Shown here in pieces: positions 31,541-39,120 of a stretch of DNA of 41,463 bases. The position numbers and the translations under genes were made by a program. Location of the stretch: NCBI GenBank assembly GCA_964555935.1, contig CAZKUN010000058.1, forward strand, positions 1 through 41,463. The letters are read 5' to 3'. The notes under the pieces were generated by a model. The model was given only the letters and a program-made list of their open reading frames with translations, did not search any database and was not told the DNA's origin. The stretch comes from CAZKUN01 sp964555935 (GTDB lineage: Bacteria; Armatimonadota; Zipacnadia; Zipacnadales; VGFC01). How positions within the stretch are numbered: position 1 is the stretch's first letter; every line of letters begins with the position of its first letter.

Positions 31541-33892
31541 ATGGATGGCCCCGAAGCAACTGAAGAAAACGGGACGCCCCAGATCCCATCGCAGCTACCG
31601 ATACTGCCGTACCCGAACGCCGTGGCGTTCCCCTTCATGATGGCGCCTCTGGCCGTCGCGGAAGGGCCGGACGCCCAGCTCGTGACGGACGTTGCCGCCG
31701 CGCACAAGATGTTCGGCTTGGTGACCGTAAAGGACGCTGACGCCGAGCCGGTCACGCCCGACAACATGTACGAGGTCGGCACGGTGGTCATGCTCCACCG
31801 GATGATCCGGATGCCGGATGACACGCGCCGACTGCTGGTCAACGGCGTGGCGCGCATCCGCATTTCGCGCATCGTCAAGACCGATCCGTACATCATCGCC
31901 GACGTTGAGGTGGTCGCAGACAGCGTCGTCGATGACGACGAATTACAGGCGATGCAGCAGAACCTCCTTAACGCGTTTCAGACGATCGTCAGCCTGTCAC
32001 CGCAGTTGCCGGACGAGTTGTACATCCAAGCGCTCAACATCGACTCGGCGAGTCTGCTGGCTGACCTCGTGGTGTCGAACTTGGCCGCCACGACCGAGGA
32101 GAAGCAGCAAGTCCTGGCGACGGCGGATGTGAAGCAGCGTATGCGCGTGGTGACGGATGTTGCGGCTCGCGAGTTGCAGCGTCTGGAGCTGACGCAGAAG
32201 GTGCAGGATCAGACGCGCGGCGAGATGGATGAGGCGCAGCGGCAGTTCTTCCTGAGGCAGCAGCTCAAGCAGATCCGCAAGGAGCTGGGCGAGGATGATG
32301 ACGGCTCGCAAGAGTTGGATGAGCTGGACGAGAAGATTGCCGAGGCCGAGCTGCCTGAAGCCGCGCTCGAGGCGGCGAACCGCGAGCTGGAGCGGCTGCG
32401 TCGGATGAATCCGGCCGCGGCGGAATACACGGTCGCGCGGACGTACCTGGATTGGATAATCGATCTGCCGTGGTCCAAGGCGAGCGAGGATCACCTCGAT
32501 GTCGCGGCCGCTCAGCAGATCCTCGACGACGACCATTACGACCTCGACAAGGTCAAGGAACGCATCGTCGAGTACTTGGCCGTCCGTCAGCTCAACCCGG
32601 ACATGAAGGGCCCCATCCTGTGCCTCGTGGGCCCGCCCGGAGTTGGGAAGACGTCACTGGGTCGATCCGTTGCGCGGGCGATTGGGCGCAAGTTCCATCG
32701 GATCTCGCTTGGCGGCGTGCGCGATGAGGCCGAGATTCGCGGGCATCGGCGGACGTATGTTGGCGCGATGCCGGGGCGGATCATACAAGGCATTCGCACC
32801 GCCGGCAGCAACAACCCGGTCTTCATGCTCGACGAGGTCGACAAGCTCGGCGCCGACTTCCGTGGCGACCCTTCGGCAGCCTTGCTTGAGGTGCTCGACC
32901 CCGAGCAGAATAACGCCTTCAGCGACCACTACGTCGAGGTGCCATTCGACCTCTCGCGGGTCCTGTTCATCACCACGGCGAACGTGCTGACGACCATCCC
33001 TCCGGCGCTGCTGGATCGGATGGAGGTCCTCACGCTCCCCGGCTACACCGAGGAAGAGAAGGTCCTCATCGCCAAGCAGTATCTCATCGCTCGGCAGCGC
33101 AAGGAGAACGGGCTCAAGGCGTCGCAGTTCAAGTTCAGCGACGCTGCGCTCCGGCTGGTGATCCAAGGGTACACGCGCGAAGCGGGCCTTCGCAATCTCG
33201 AGCGCGAGATCGGCAATCTCTGCCGGAAGACGGCGCGGCAGGTAGCTGAGGGGAATGAGAAGCCGCCGGCCGTATCGAAGGCGGTGGTGCGCGAGTACCT
33301 CGGCCCGCCGAGGTACTACTCGGAAGTCGTCAAGCGCGCGAAGGAACCGGGCGTCGTCTGCGGACTGGCGTACACGCCCAGCGGCGGCGAAGTGTTGTTC
33401 ATTGAAGCGACCCGGATGTCGGGGCGCAAGACGCTCACGCTGACCGGGCAACTCGGGGACGTGATGCAGGAATCGGCTCAGGCGGCGCTCAGTTGGGTGC
33501 GCTCGAACGCGGAGAAACTAGGAATCGACCCGGACTTCTACGATAAGAGCGATATCCACATACACGTGCCGTCAGGCCAGATTCCCAAGGACGGCCCCTC
33601 GGCGGGCGTGACGATCGCGGCTGCGCTGGTGTCGCTATTGACCGGGCGCAAGGCGAAGCCGAAGGTCGGTATGACGGGCGAGATCACGCTGCGCGGGCAA
33701 GTGCTTCCGATCGGTGGCGTGAAGCAGAAATCACTCGCCGCGCGCCGCGTCGGGCTCGACACGATCATCCTCCCGAAACGCAACGAGAATGACCTCGAGG
33801 ACATCCCCGAGGATCTTGCGCGTGACATCACCTTCATCACCGTCGATACCGTCGCTGAGGTCATCGACGCCGTGCTGATGCCCGCGAGATGA
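31541..33892 (+). CDS. lon: ATP-dependent protease Lon
   Basis: A 783-residue AAA+ protease acting on misfolded and regulatory proteins in the cytoplasm. It has the N-terminal LON domain from about residue 18 (LPILPYPNAVAFPFMMAPL), a coiled-coil middle (QFFLRQQLKQIRKELG), Walker A (VGPPGVGKTSLGRS, near residue 363), Walker B (FMLDEVDKLG), and the S16 protease domain with catalytic Ser687 in KDGPSAGVT and Lys730 in GGVKQK, matching the Ser-Lys pair spacing of 43 in E. coli Lon. AGGAGA precedes the ATG at 31541. It forms a stress pair with the upstream Hsp20 and ends before a terminator-like hairpin. Confidence 0.97.
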   Translation: MDGPEATEENGTPQIPSQLPILPYPNAVAFPFMMAPLAVAEGPDAQLVTDVAAAHKMFGLVTVKDADAEPVTPDNMYEVGTVVMLHRMIRMPDDTRRLLVNGVARIRISRIVKTDPYIIADVEVVADSVVDDDELQAMQQNLLNAFQTIVSLSPQLPDELYIQALNIDSASLLADLVVSNLAATTEEKQQVLATADVKQRMRVVTDVAARELQRLELTQKVQDQTRGEMDEAQRQFFLRQQLKQIRKELGEDDDGSQELDELDEKIAEAELPEAALEAANRELERLRRMNPAAAEYTVARTYLDWIIDLPWSKASEDHLDVAAAQQILDDDHYDLDKVKERIVEYLAVRQLNPDMKGPILCLVGPPGVGKTSLGRSVARAIGRKFHRISLGGVRDEAEIRGHRRTYVGAMPGRIIQGIRTAGSNNPVFMLDEVDKLGADFRGDPSAALLEVLDPEQNNAFSDHYVEVPFDLSRVLFITTANVLTTIPPALLDRMEVLTLPGYTEEEKVLIAKQYLIARQRKENGLKASQFKFSDAALRLVIQGYTREAGLRNLEREIGNLCRKTARQVAEGNEKPPAVSKAVVREYLGPPRYYSEVVKRAKEPGVVCGLAYTPSGGEVLFIEATRMSGRKTLTLTGQLGDVMQESAQAALSWVRSNAEKLGIDPDFYDKSDIHIHVPSGQIPKDGPSAGVTIAAALVSLLTGRKAKPKVGMTGEITLRGQVLPIGGVKQKSLAARRVGLDTIILPKRNENDLEDIPEDLARDITFITVDTVAEVIDAVLMPAR

Positions 33893-33916
33893 CCTCGCCG
33901 GAAATGAAGACTGCTG

Positions 33917-33949
33917 CCGCCCCGGGGCTCGTCGCCCGGGGCGGTTCTG
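33917..33949 (+). terminator. lon terminator-like hairpin
   Basis: A 10-bp GC-rich stem (33917-33926 with 33935-33944) with an 8-base loop, then TTCTGATTCC. The T tract is weak. Confidence 0.55.
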
Positions 33950-34043
33950 ATTCCTAGGGGCGAACCGCGCGGGAGCTGCGGTGTTCAGTGAAAGAGTGAT
34001 GTTGCCTGGGTGGAGCCATAGCATTTCTGGGGAGGGTTGATGA

Positions 34044-34805
34044 ATGAAGATGTCTCGCGCGTGCTTCGTTGTCGCCATGGCGTTGGCCGCACTGGCCGCT
34101 TGGCAACCCATACTGGTTGCGCAGGTGGCCCCGGAACTTCCCCCTCACGTTATCGACTGCAGTCCAGCCCCGTTCGCCACGAACGTTGATGCCGACCTCG
34201 CCGAGCTGAGCGTAACGTTCGACCGGCCGATGGTGCCCGACGCGGGTTTCATGGGCATACGGTTCTTGGGCGTGTCGCCGATGGTGCGGGGCGCAACGCC
34301 GGTGTGGGATGGGACGGGGACGGTCTGCACGATTGCCATCGAGTTGCAGGACGATGTCAGTTACTGCATGGGACTGAACACCGCGAAGCAGCGGGGCAAG
34401 TTCATGGATACGAGCGGGACGCCCGCGCTATCGCACGCGTGGGTTTTCTCAACCGGCGAGCGCGGTGACGCCGATTGGCCGCCGCACGTGACAGAGTGTA
34501 ACCCCGCCTTCGGCGCGATGGATGCGGACTTCCGACTGCGCGAGATCGAGTTCACCTTCAGCCGGCCTATCGCGCCGGGTGATTTCTCGTGCGTGCTTCA
34601 GCGTGGAGCGGGCGAGTACCCGGCGAGTCAGGAAGCGGGAGAACTCAGACTGAGCGAGGATCGGATGACGGGGATCCTGCCGGTCCGTCTCAGCCCCGGC
34701 ACGACGTATGCGCTTGAGATCAACGATCTGAGCTACTGCGGGTGGAAGGACACGCTGAGCCGACCGGTGATACCGTATGGGTGGTGTTTCCGGACGGCCG
34801 ATTAG
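34044..34805 (+). CDS. Secreted two-domain Ig-like protein
   Basis: A 253-residue exported protein. A signal peptide of about 27 residues ends near LVAQ. Two tandem Big_5/SbsA-like Ig domains follow, each opening with a similar pattern: PPHVIDCSPAPFATNVDADL and PPHVTECNPAFGAMDADFRL, then a strand such as LSVTFDRPM or IEFTFSRPI. The two Cys-containing openings suggest possible disulphides. No catalytic motif is seen. Such domains usually serve adhesion or spacing in envelope proteins. The ATG at 34044 follows GGGGAGGG by 7 bases. It converges with the M42 gene across a repeat-rich gap. Confidence 0.75.
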   Translation: MKMSRACFVVAMALAALAAWQPILVAQVAPELPPHVIDCSPAPFATNVDADLAELSVTFDRPMVPDAGFMGIRFLGVSPMVRGATPVWDGTGTVCTIAIELQDDVSYCMGLNTAKQRGKFMDTSGTPALSHAWVFSTGERGDADWPPHVTECNPAFGAMDADFRLREIEFTFSRPIAPGDFSCVLQRGAGEYPASQEAGELRLSEDRMTGILPVRLSPGTTYALEINDLSYCGWKDTLSRPVIPYGWCFRTAD

Positions 34806-34817
34806 CGAAGGATGATT

Positions 34818-34841
34818 GACAGGCGGGGACGCCTGTCCTAC
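34818..34841. repeat. Short palindrome with CCTAC tail
   Basis: GACAGGCG-GGGA-CGCCTGTC (34818-34837) followed by CTAC. Part of it, CGCCTGTCCTA, recurs at 34935-34945, where it contains the M42 stop codon. Confidence 0.6.
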
Positions 34842-34929
34842 GACGACAGACGGCATGCAACGGGGCAGGAGCCTTGTCGTCACGTGACGACAAACGGCAT
34901 TCGACGGGGCAGGAGCCCTGTCGTCACGT
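34842..34929. repeat. 44-bp tandem repeat, two copies
   Basis: Two adjacent 44-bp units (34842-34885 and 34886-34929) match at 40 of 44 positions. Each begins with GACGACA and ends with TGTCGTCACGT, so the unit is also an inverted repeat, and it holds an inner hairpin GGGC-AGGA-GCC(C/T). It lies between convergent genes. Confidence 0.8.
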
Positions 34930-34942
34930 GAAGGCGCCTGTC

Positions 34943-36025
34943 CTAGGCGGTCAGCGACTTCACCATCTTCGCGTCGAGCGCCTTGATCAGCTCGATGAGG
35001 AGCTTGAGCGTGGCGTCGTAGTCGTCGGCGTGGATGATGCCCGCCGGCGTGTGGATGTGGCGGGTCGGAACGCCGAGCACAAGGCATGGCACGCCGCGGG
35101 CGTGGACGTGCATCCGGCCGGCGTCCGTTCCGCCTTGGGCCAGGAACGCAACCTGGTGCTTGATCTTCTTCTCTTTGCAGATCTTGATCGCGAGATCGCG
35201 GAGCTTGGTGTTGGGGATTGCCGAGCCCTCGAAGACGTAGATCGCCGCGCCTCCGCCGAGGGACGGGTGGCCGTCTTCATCGATCCCGGGAACATCGCCG
35301 GCGATGGCGGTCTCGAGCACGAGGCCGACGTCGGGCGCGACGGTTTGGACGGATGTCTGCGCCCCACGGAGCCCGACCTCTTCCTGCGTCGTGCCAACGC
35401 CGAAAATGGTGTTGGGATGCTTGAGTTTCTCGATGGCCAGCAGCGCGTCGATCATGAGCGCGACGCCGACGCGGTCATCCCACGCCTTGGCCATCAGCAT
35501 CTTCTTGTTGGCCAGCGGCGTGAACGGCATCGGCGTGATGATCGGATCGCCGGGCTGGATCCCGAACTTGTCCTGAGCTTCCTTGTTGTCCTTCGCGCCG
35601 ACGTCGATGAACATGCTGGGCACGTCGATCATCTTGCCGCGCTCCTCGCCGCGAGCGAGGTGCGGGGGCTTGGCGCCGATGATGCCGTCAACGGGGCCCT
35701 TCGCGGTCTCAATCACGACGCGCTGGGTGAGCACGACCTGGTCAAGCCAGCCGCCGAGGGTGTGGAATTTGACGAAGCCCTTGTCGGTGATGTGCTTGAC
35801 GATGAAGCCGATCTCGTCCATATGCCCGGCGAGCATGACGCGCGGCCCGGGCGAAGTGCCTTCTCGCTTGCAGATGATGCTGCCGAGAGCGTCTCGATCG
35901 ATCTCGCAGGAGTCTTCGAGGTGGGTCTCGACGATCTTGGCAACGCGGGCCTCGTAGCCCGGCACGCCGTTCACTTCAGTGAGTTCACGCAGCAACTCGA
36001 GAGTCTGTGCCTTCAATACTGCCAC
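34943..36025 (-). CDS. M42 family metal-dependent aminopeptidase
   Basis: A 360-residue peptidase of the M42 (glutamyl aminopeptidase / tetrahedral aminopeptidase) family. The two-metal-site motifs are present: LAGHMDEIGF (first His and Asp), KAWDDRVG (Asp bridge), TTQEEVGLRGA (catalytic Glu and metal Glu), an LETAIA region, and the C-terminal TRHIHTPAG His. These enzymes form large self-compartmentalised particles that trim peptides in the cytoplasm. The start is the GTG at 36025, with AAGGA close upstream; a TTG at 36016 is an alternative. Its stop codon lies inside a short repeat copy (34935-34945). Confidence 0.93.
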   Translation of the reverse strand: MAVLKAQTLELLRELTEVNGVPGYEARVAKIVETHLEDSCEIDRDALGSIICKREGTSPGPRVMLAGHMDEIGFIVKHITDKGFVKFHTLGGWLDQVVLTQRVVIETAKGPVDGIIGAKPPHLARGEERGKMIDVPSMFIDVGAKDNKEAQDKFGIQPGDPIITPMPFTPLANKKMLMAKAWDDRVGVALMIDALLAIEKLKHPNTIFGVGTTQEEVGLRGAQTSVQTVAPDVGLVLETAIAGDVPGIDEDGHPSLGGGAAIYVFEGSAIPNTKLRDLAIKICKEKKIKHQVAFLAQGGTDAGRMHVHARGVPCLVLGVPTRHIHTPAGIIHADDYDATLKLLIELIKALDAKMVKSLTA

Positions 36026-36087
36026 CTGTCCTTAGTGTGATGAGCGCTCCGTGCATGGGCGACGACACGCGTGCAACGGAGCCGGCC

Positions 36088-37428
36088 TTACGTGCCGCGA
36101 GCGATGAGTTGCTGGCATTCGGTCTGCTTGCTCCACCACACGAGCATGCTCATGCGGTAGAATGCGTAGGCCTCGTTAGTGCTGGGATCCTGGTCGACGG
36201 CGATGGCGGCGAGCTTGCCGAGGTCTTGCCCGGCGAACCGCTCCTTGAGCTGCTCCAGCCCCGTGGTGGCGGCAGACATGGCGTCCTTGGCCGTAAGCTT
36301 CGCCATCGCCGTGACGGCGGCTTTGATCATGGTGCAGCCGACGAGTCCTGCCCGGTCGGCGGAGATCTCGGCGCGCAAGCGCCAACGGTGCAACGCCTTC
36401 AGGACGGAGCGGGTCGTGTCTTCCTCGCCGAGCTGTGCGGGTCCCCCGATGGCCTCCGCGGCGGCCCGGAGCTGGATGTCGCGGATTGCCGACGGCTGGG
36501 GCGGCGGCGGGAGAAGTGCGGCGGCGACATCGAGCAGCGGCTGGTGTTCGCAAGCGATACGGGAGAGCGTGCGGGCGATCAGGAACTTGATCTCGTCGCC
36601 GCTCAATGCCTGAAAGGCCCCCTTAGGGAAGACGACGTAACGACAGCGCGGGCCGCAGACGAGTGGCTCGACGGAGTCGTCCTCGAAGACGAGCGGGGTG
36701 GTCAGCGGCGTGCCCAACAGTGAGGCGATCTCGTTGTAGGTGTTCTCGCCTCTCGCGCCGACCACGTCGCTGAGGGACTGCGTCTGCTCGAGAAGCCACG
36801 CGAGGGGGCTCTCGTCTCCCCAGACATCCCGCTGACGGGCGAGGGATTCGCGCACCGCCGGTAGCTCGACTGTCTGCCGGCGAACCTCCTCCTCGTCGTC
36901 GTACTGGTACTGCTCGGGCGCGACGCCCGAAGGCGGCCGAGCGTCGAGGAATTCGTCATCGTCGTCGAGGTAATCGCCAGTCGCGCCTTGCGGAGTGGGC
37001 GTCCCTACTCCGTGGACGGATGCTCCCGTCGGCGACGCGTCGATCATGTCGTCATCGTCGAGGAACTCGTCATCGTTGGTGCTGGTCCGCCCGCCGCCGA
37101 CAAAGGGATCAGGGGCCAGGTTGGCGACGCGGCGGTGCCGCTGCGCGGTGGCGGGATCGAGTTCCTCGATCTTGGCGAGCATCGCCTCTTTGTCGACATC
37201 GCGAAAGAACAGCGCCTCGTATTGGGTGACGGCCTTGCGGCTCTCGCCCAGGAGTTCGTGGGTTTCAGCGAGGAAGATGCGCGCGTCGTCGAAATCGGGA
37301 TCCGTCTGCAGCGCCTGGTAGCCCTCGTCAATGGCTCGGTCGTACTTGCTCTTCTGGAGGTGTTGCTTGGCCCGGCCCAAATGCATCTCGGCGGCGGAAC
37401 GTTGTGGAGACGTCTGTGTATCGGACAT
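36088..37428 (-). CDS. TPR protein with a degenerate M48-like peptidase domain
   Basis: A 446-residue protein with no signal peptide. Residues 12-80 fit TPR repeats (AKQHLQKSKYDRAIDEGYQ and ARIFLAETHELLGESRKA). Residues 110-185 are highly acidic (DDEFLDDDDMID, YLDDDDEFLD). The C-terminal half resembles an M48 metallopeptidase: ALSGDEIKFLIARTLSRI occupies the place of LSxDEL...HELGH, and WRLRAEISADRAGLV matches the downstream ExxAD motif. The zinc-binding HExxH is replaced, so activity is unlikely. It may be a regulatory pseudopeptidase or a partner scaffold. The ATG at 37428 is chosen by the GGGGAGGG upstream. The M42 gene follows on the same strand after 62 bases. Confidence 0.6.
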   Translation of the reverse strand: MSDTQTSPQRSAAEMHLGRAKQHLQKSKYDRAIDEGYQALQTDPDFDDARIFLAETHELLGESRKAVTQYEALFFRDVDKEAMLAKIEELDPATAQRHRRVANLAPDPFVGGGRTSTNDDEFLDDDDMIDASPTGASVHGVGTPTPQGATGDYLDDDDEFLDARPPSGVAPEQYQYDDEEEVRRQTVELPAVRESLARQRDVWGDESPLAWLLEQTQSLSDVVGARGENTYNEIASLLGTPLTTPLVFEDDSVEPLVCGPRCRYVVFPKGAFQALSGDEIKFLIARTLSRIACEHQPLLDVAAALLPPPPQPSAIRDIQLRAAAEAIGGPAQLGEEDTTRSVLKALHRWRLRAEISADRAGLVGCTMIKAAVTAMAKLTAKDAMSAATTGLEQLKERFAGQDLGKLAAIAVDQDPSTNEAYAFYRMSMLVWWSKQTECQQLIARGT

Positions 37429-37623
37429 CCTCAACCACCCTCCCCGTAACACTACAGGTAGGACGTCAATGCTGATGCGGGCTTCAATACGAGTCAACCG
37501 TTCTTTAATGGGGTTTCGGAGCGTGAACCGAACGTTCCTGCATGAGTTTAGCGTTTAGGTGTGATAGATTCGATACGCGGCGTCGTGGCGGGGACTCCGA
37601 AAGACTCACGGAGGAGACGACTC

Positions 37624-38472
37624 ATGCTTGTGGGATGCATGCTCTGGCGGATTGGCGATGACATTCTCGACTTGCACGACCAGATCCGGTGGACGGCTGA
37701 TCGCGGCTTCCAGGCGGTGGGGTTCTGGACGTGCGCGGGCCAGGAGGGCATGTGGCAGGGGTTCGATGTCGCTACGGCGTCCGCTAGGGATATCGCTAGA
37801 TTGGTGAGTGCGTTGGCGCCGTTTGAGTCAGTGGACCTCCACGCTCACCGCTCGCTGCCCGTGGTCGGAGGTGACGAGCGAGTCGGGGCTATGGCGGACC
37901 TTCAGAGCGGGGTGCGGTTCGCCGGAGAGATCGGAGCCCAGACGGTCACCATGCACCTGGATGACGAGAGCGCGGTCTCGGACGACACCCGCTCGGCTCT
38001 GCTGCCGGCGCTCGATGCTCTCAATGAATGGGCGGCTGATAGTGGGGTCCGCTTGGGGCTTGAGCTGACCTCGCATTACGATCTGGGGATGCGCGCGGAG
38101 ACGCCGCACGTCGGGCTGACGCTTGATGTCGGGCACGTGCAGTTCCGCGCCTCCACCTGCCAAGCCGTCGGGCCGGTTCTGNNNNNNNNNNAGGGCTACC
38201 GGGCGTTTGGTTCGGTGGCAGGGCTTATTGACGCGATCTCACGCAGGCTGTATCACGTGCACGGCCATGACTACGATGGCGTGCTGGACCACTTGGCCAT
38301 CGGCGATGGGATGATCGAGTGGGCTGGTGTTGTGAGCGCGCTGAGTTTGGCGGGCTACGACGGTGTTCTGAGCCTCGAGCTGAACGCCGATCGCGCATCA
38401 GCCGAGGCGCTGCTGAGGAGCCGCGGATTGCTGATGGACTGGATCGTTGCTGGCGGGGGTCAAAGGTCCTAG
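37624..38472 (+). CDS. Sugar phosphate isomerase/epimerase (TIM barrel), with assembly gap
   Basis: A third xylose-isomerase-like TIM-barrel protein, about 282 residues as written but with ten Ns at 38182-38191, so the length and part of the barrel are uncertain. Visible family features are LGLELTSH (Glu), LTLDVGHVQF (Asp), YHVHGHDYDG (His) and LSLELNADR (Glu). It should act on a sugar or polyol, substrate unknown. The ATG at 37624 follows GGAGGAGA. It diverges from the pseudopeptidase gene. The frame happens to be kept across the N run, but that has no meaning. Confidence 0.8.
   Translation: MLVGCMLWRIGDDILDLHDQIRWTADRGFQAVGFWTCAGQEGMWQGFDVATASARDIARLVSALAPFESVDLHAHRSLPVVGGDERVGAMADLQSGVRFAGEIGAQTVTMHLDDESAVSDDTRSALLPALDALNEWAADSGVRLGLELTSHYDLGMRAETPHVGLTLDVGHVQFRASTCQAVGPVLXXXXGYRAFGSVAGLIDAISRRLYHVHGHDYDGVLDHLAIGDGMIEWAGVVSALSLAGYDGVLSLELNADRASAEALLRSRGLLMDWIVAGGGQRS
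38182..38191. other. Assembly gap (10 N)
   Basis: Ten Ns within the third TIM-barrel gene, between the Asp and His metal-ligand motifs. Confidence 0.95.
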
Positions 38473-39120
38473 ACGACGCCTTTCGGTTCCGAGTACAAGC
38501 CGAATCGACCCCCCTTTTCCGGGACGAATCGACCAGAAAAGCGAAAATAAAGCGAGGGAATCGCCGGAAATCACCCCTCCGAATCTCGAAGTGCCCGTTC
38601 TTCCGGTCATTTGCCGGTTCCCCTTCCACCTCGCCTGGAATTCACTCGCCACATCGGCTGGCCCGCCTGAGCATTCGGTTTGGGTTAACATAAGCAGGTG
38701 AACGCCACCGCTGTCGCGAACCTTAACCGCAAGTATGGTTTTCTCTCTGTCTCGCGCTCTCGGCGGCGGGCTGAAGAAACATCATTTACTCAGCCCGTCA
38801 TCGGCAGGCAATGGCGCCCGCGCGCGGATAGGGGTGCTTCTGTGCCGACGGCGGAGACCTGTCTGGCCGCATTGCCCCACTCATCGAGATCACCGAGATT
38901 CGTTCAGGTGTCGACCTCGGCGGCTACCAGCGCAGGCGCGTGACGCAACGCCGGATCGACTCGGTGGCCGAGTCCGGCCGAACTGATCCCCGTCATATCT
39001 CGAGCACCTCCGAATCCCCGCACTCGAGCGCGATGCGCCGCTCCACACCGTGACACGTCTGCTCAACCGGACACGGCGAAGCGGGGTGTAGCCGCGCCAG
39101 CATGATTGCGGAGACATGCC
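38473..39120. other. 648-base gap without a clear gene
   Basis: Open frames of up to about 134 codons cross this region on both strands but lack ribosome sites and recognisable motifs. The part from about 38500 to 38570 is purine-rich and less GC-rich than its surroundings. No tRNA, CRISPR or clear terminator was seen. The 39060-39090 part can fold weakly. GGAGA at 39110-39114 serves the next gene. Confidence 0.5.

Noticed and set aside
34842..34929. CRISPR array
   Set aside because: The two 44-bp units are directly adjacent with no spacers, and no cas gene is nearby.
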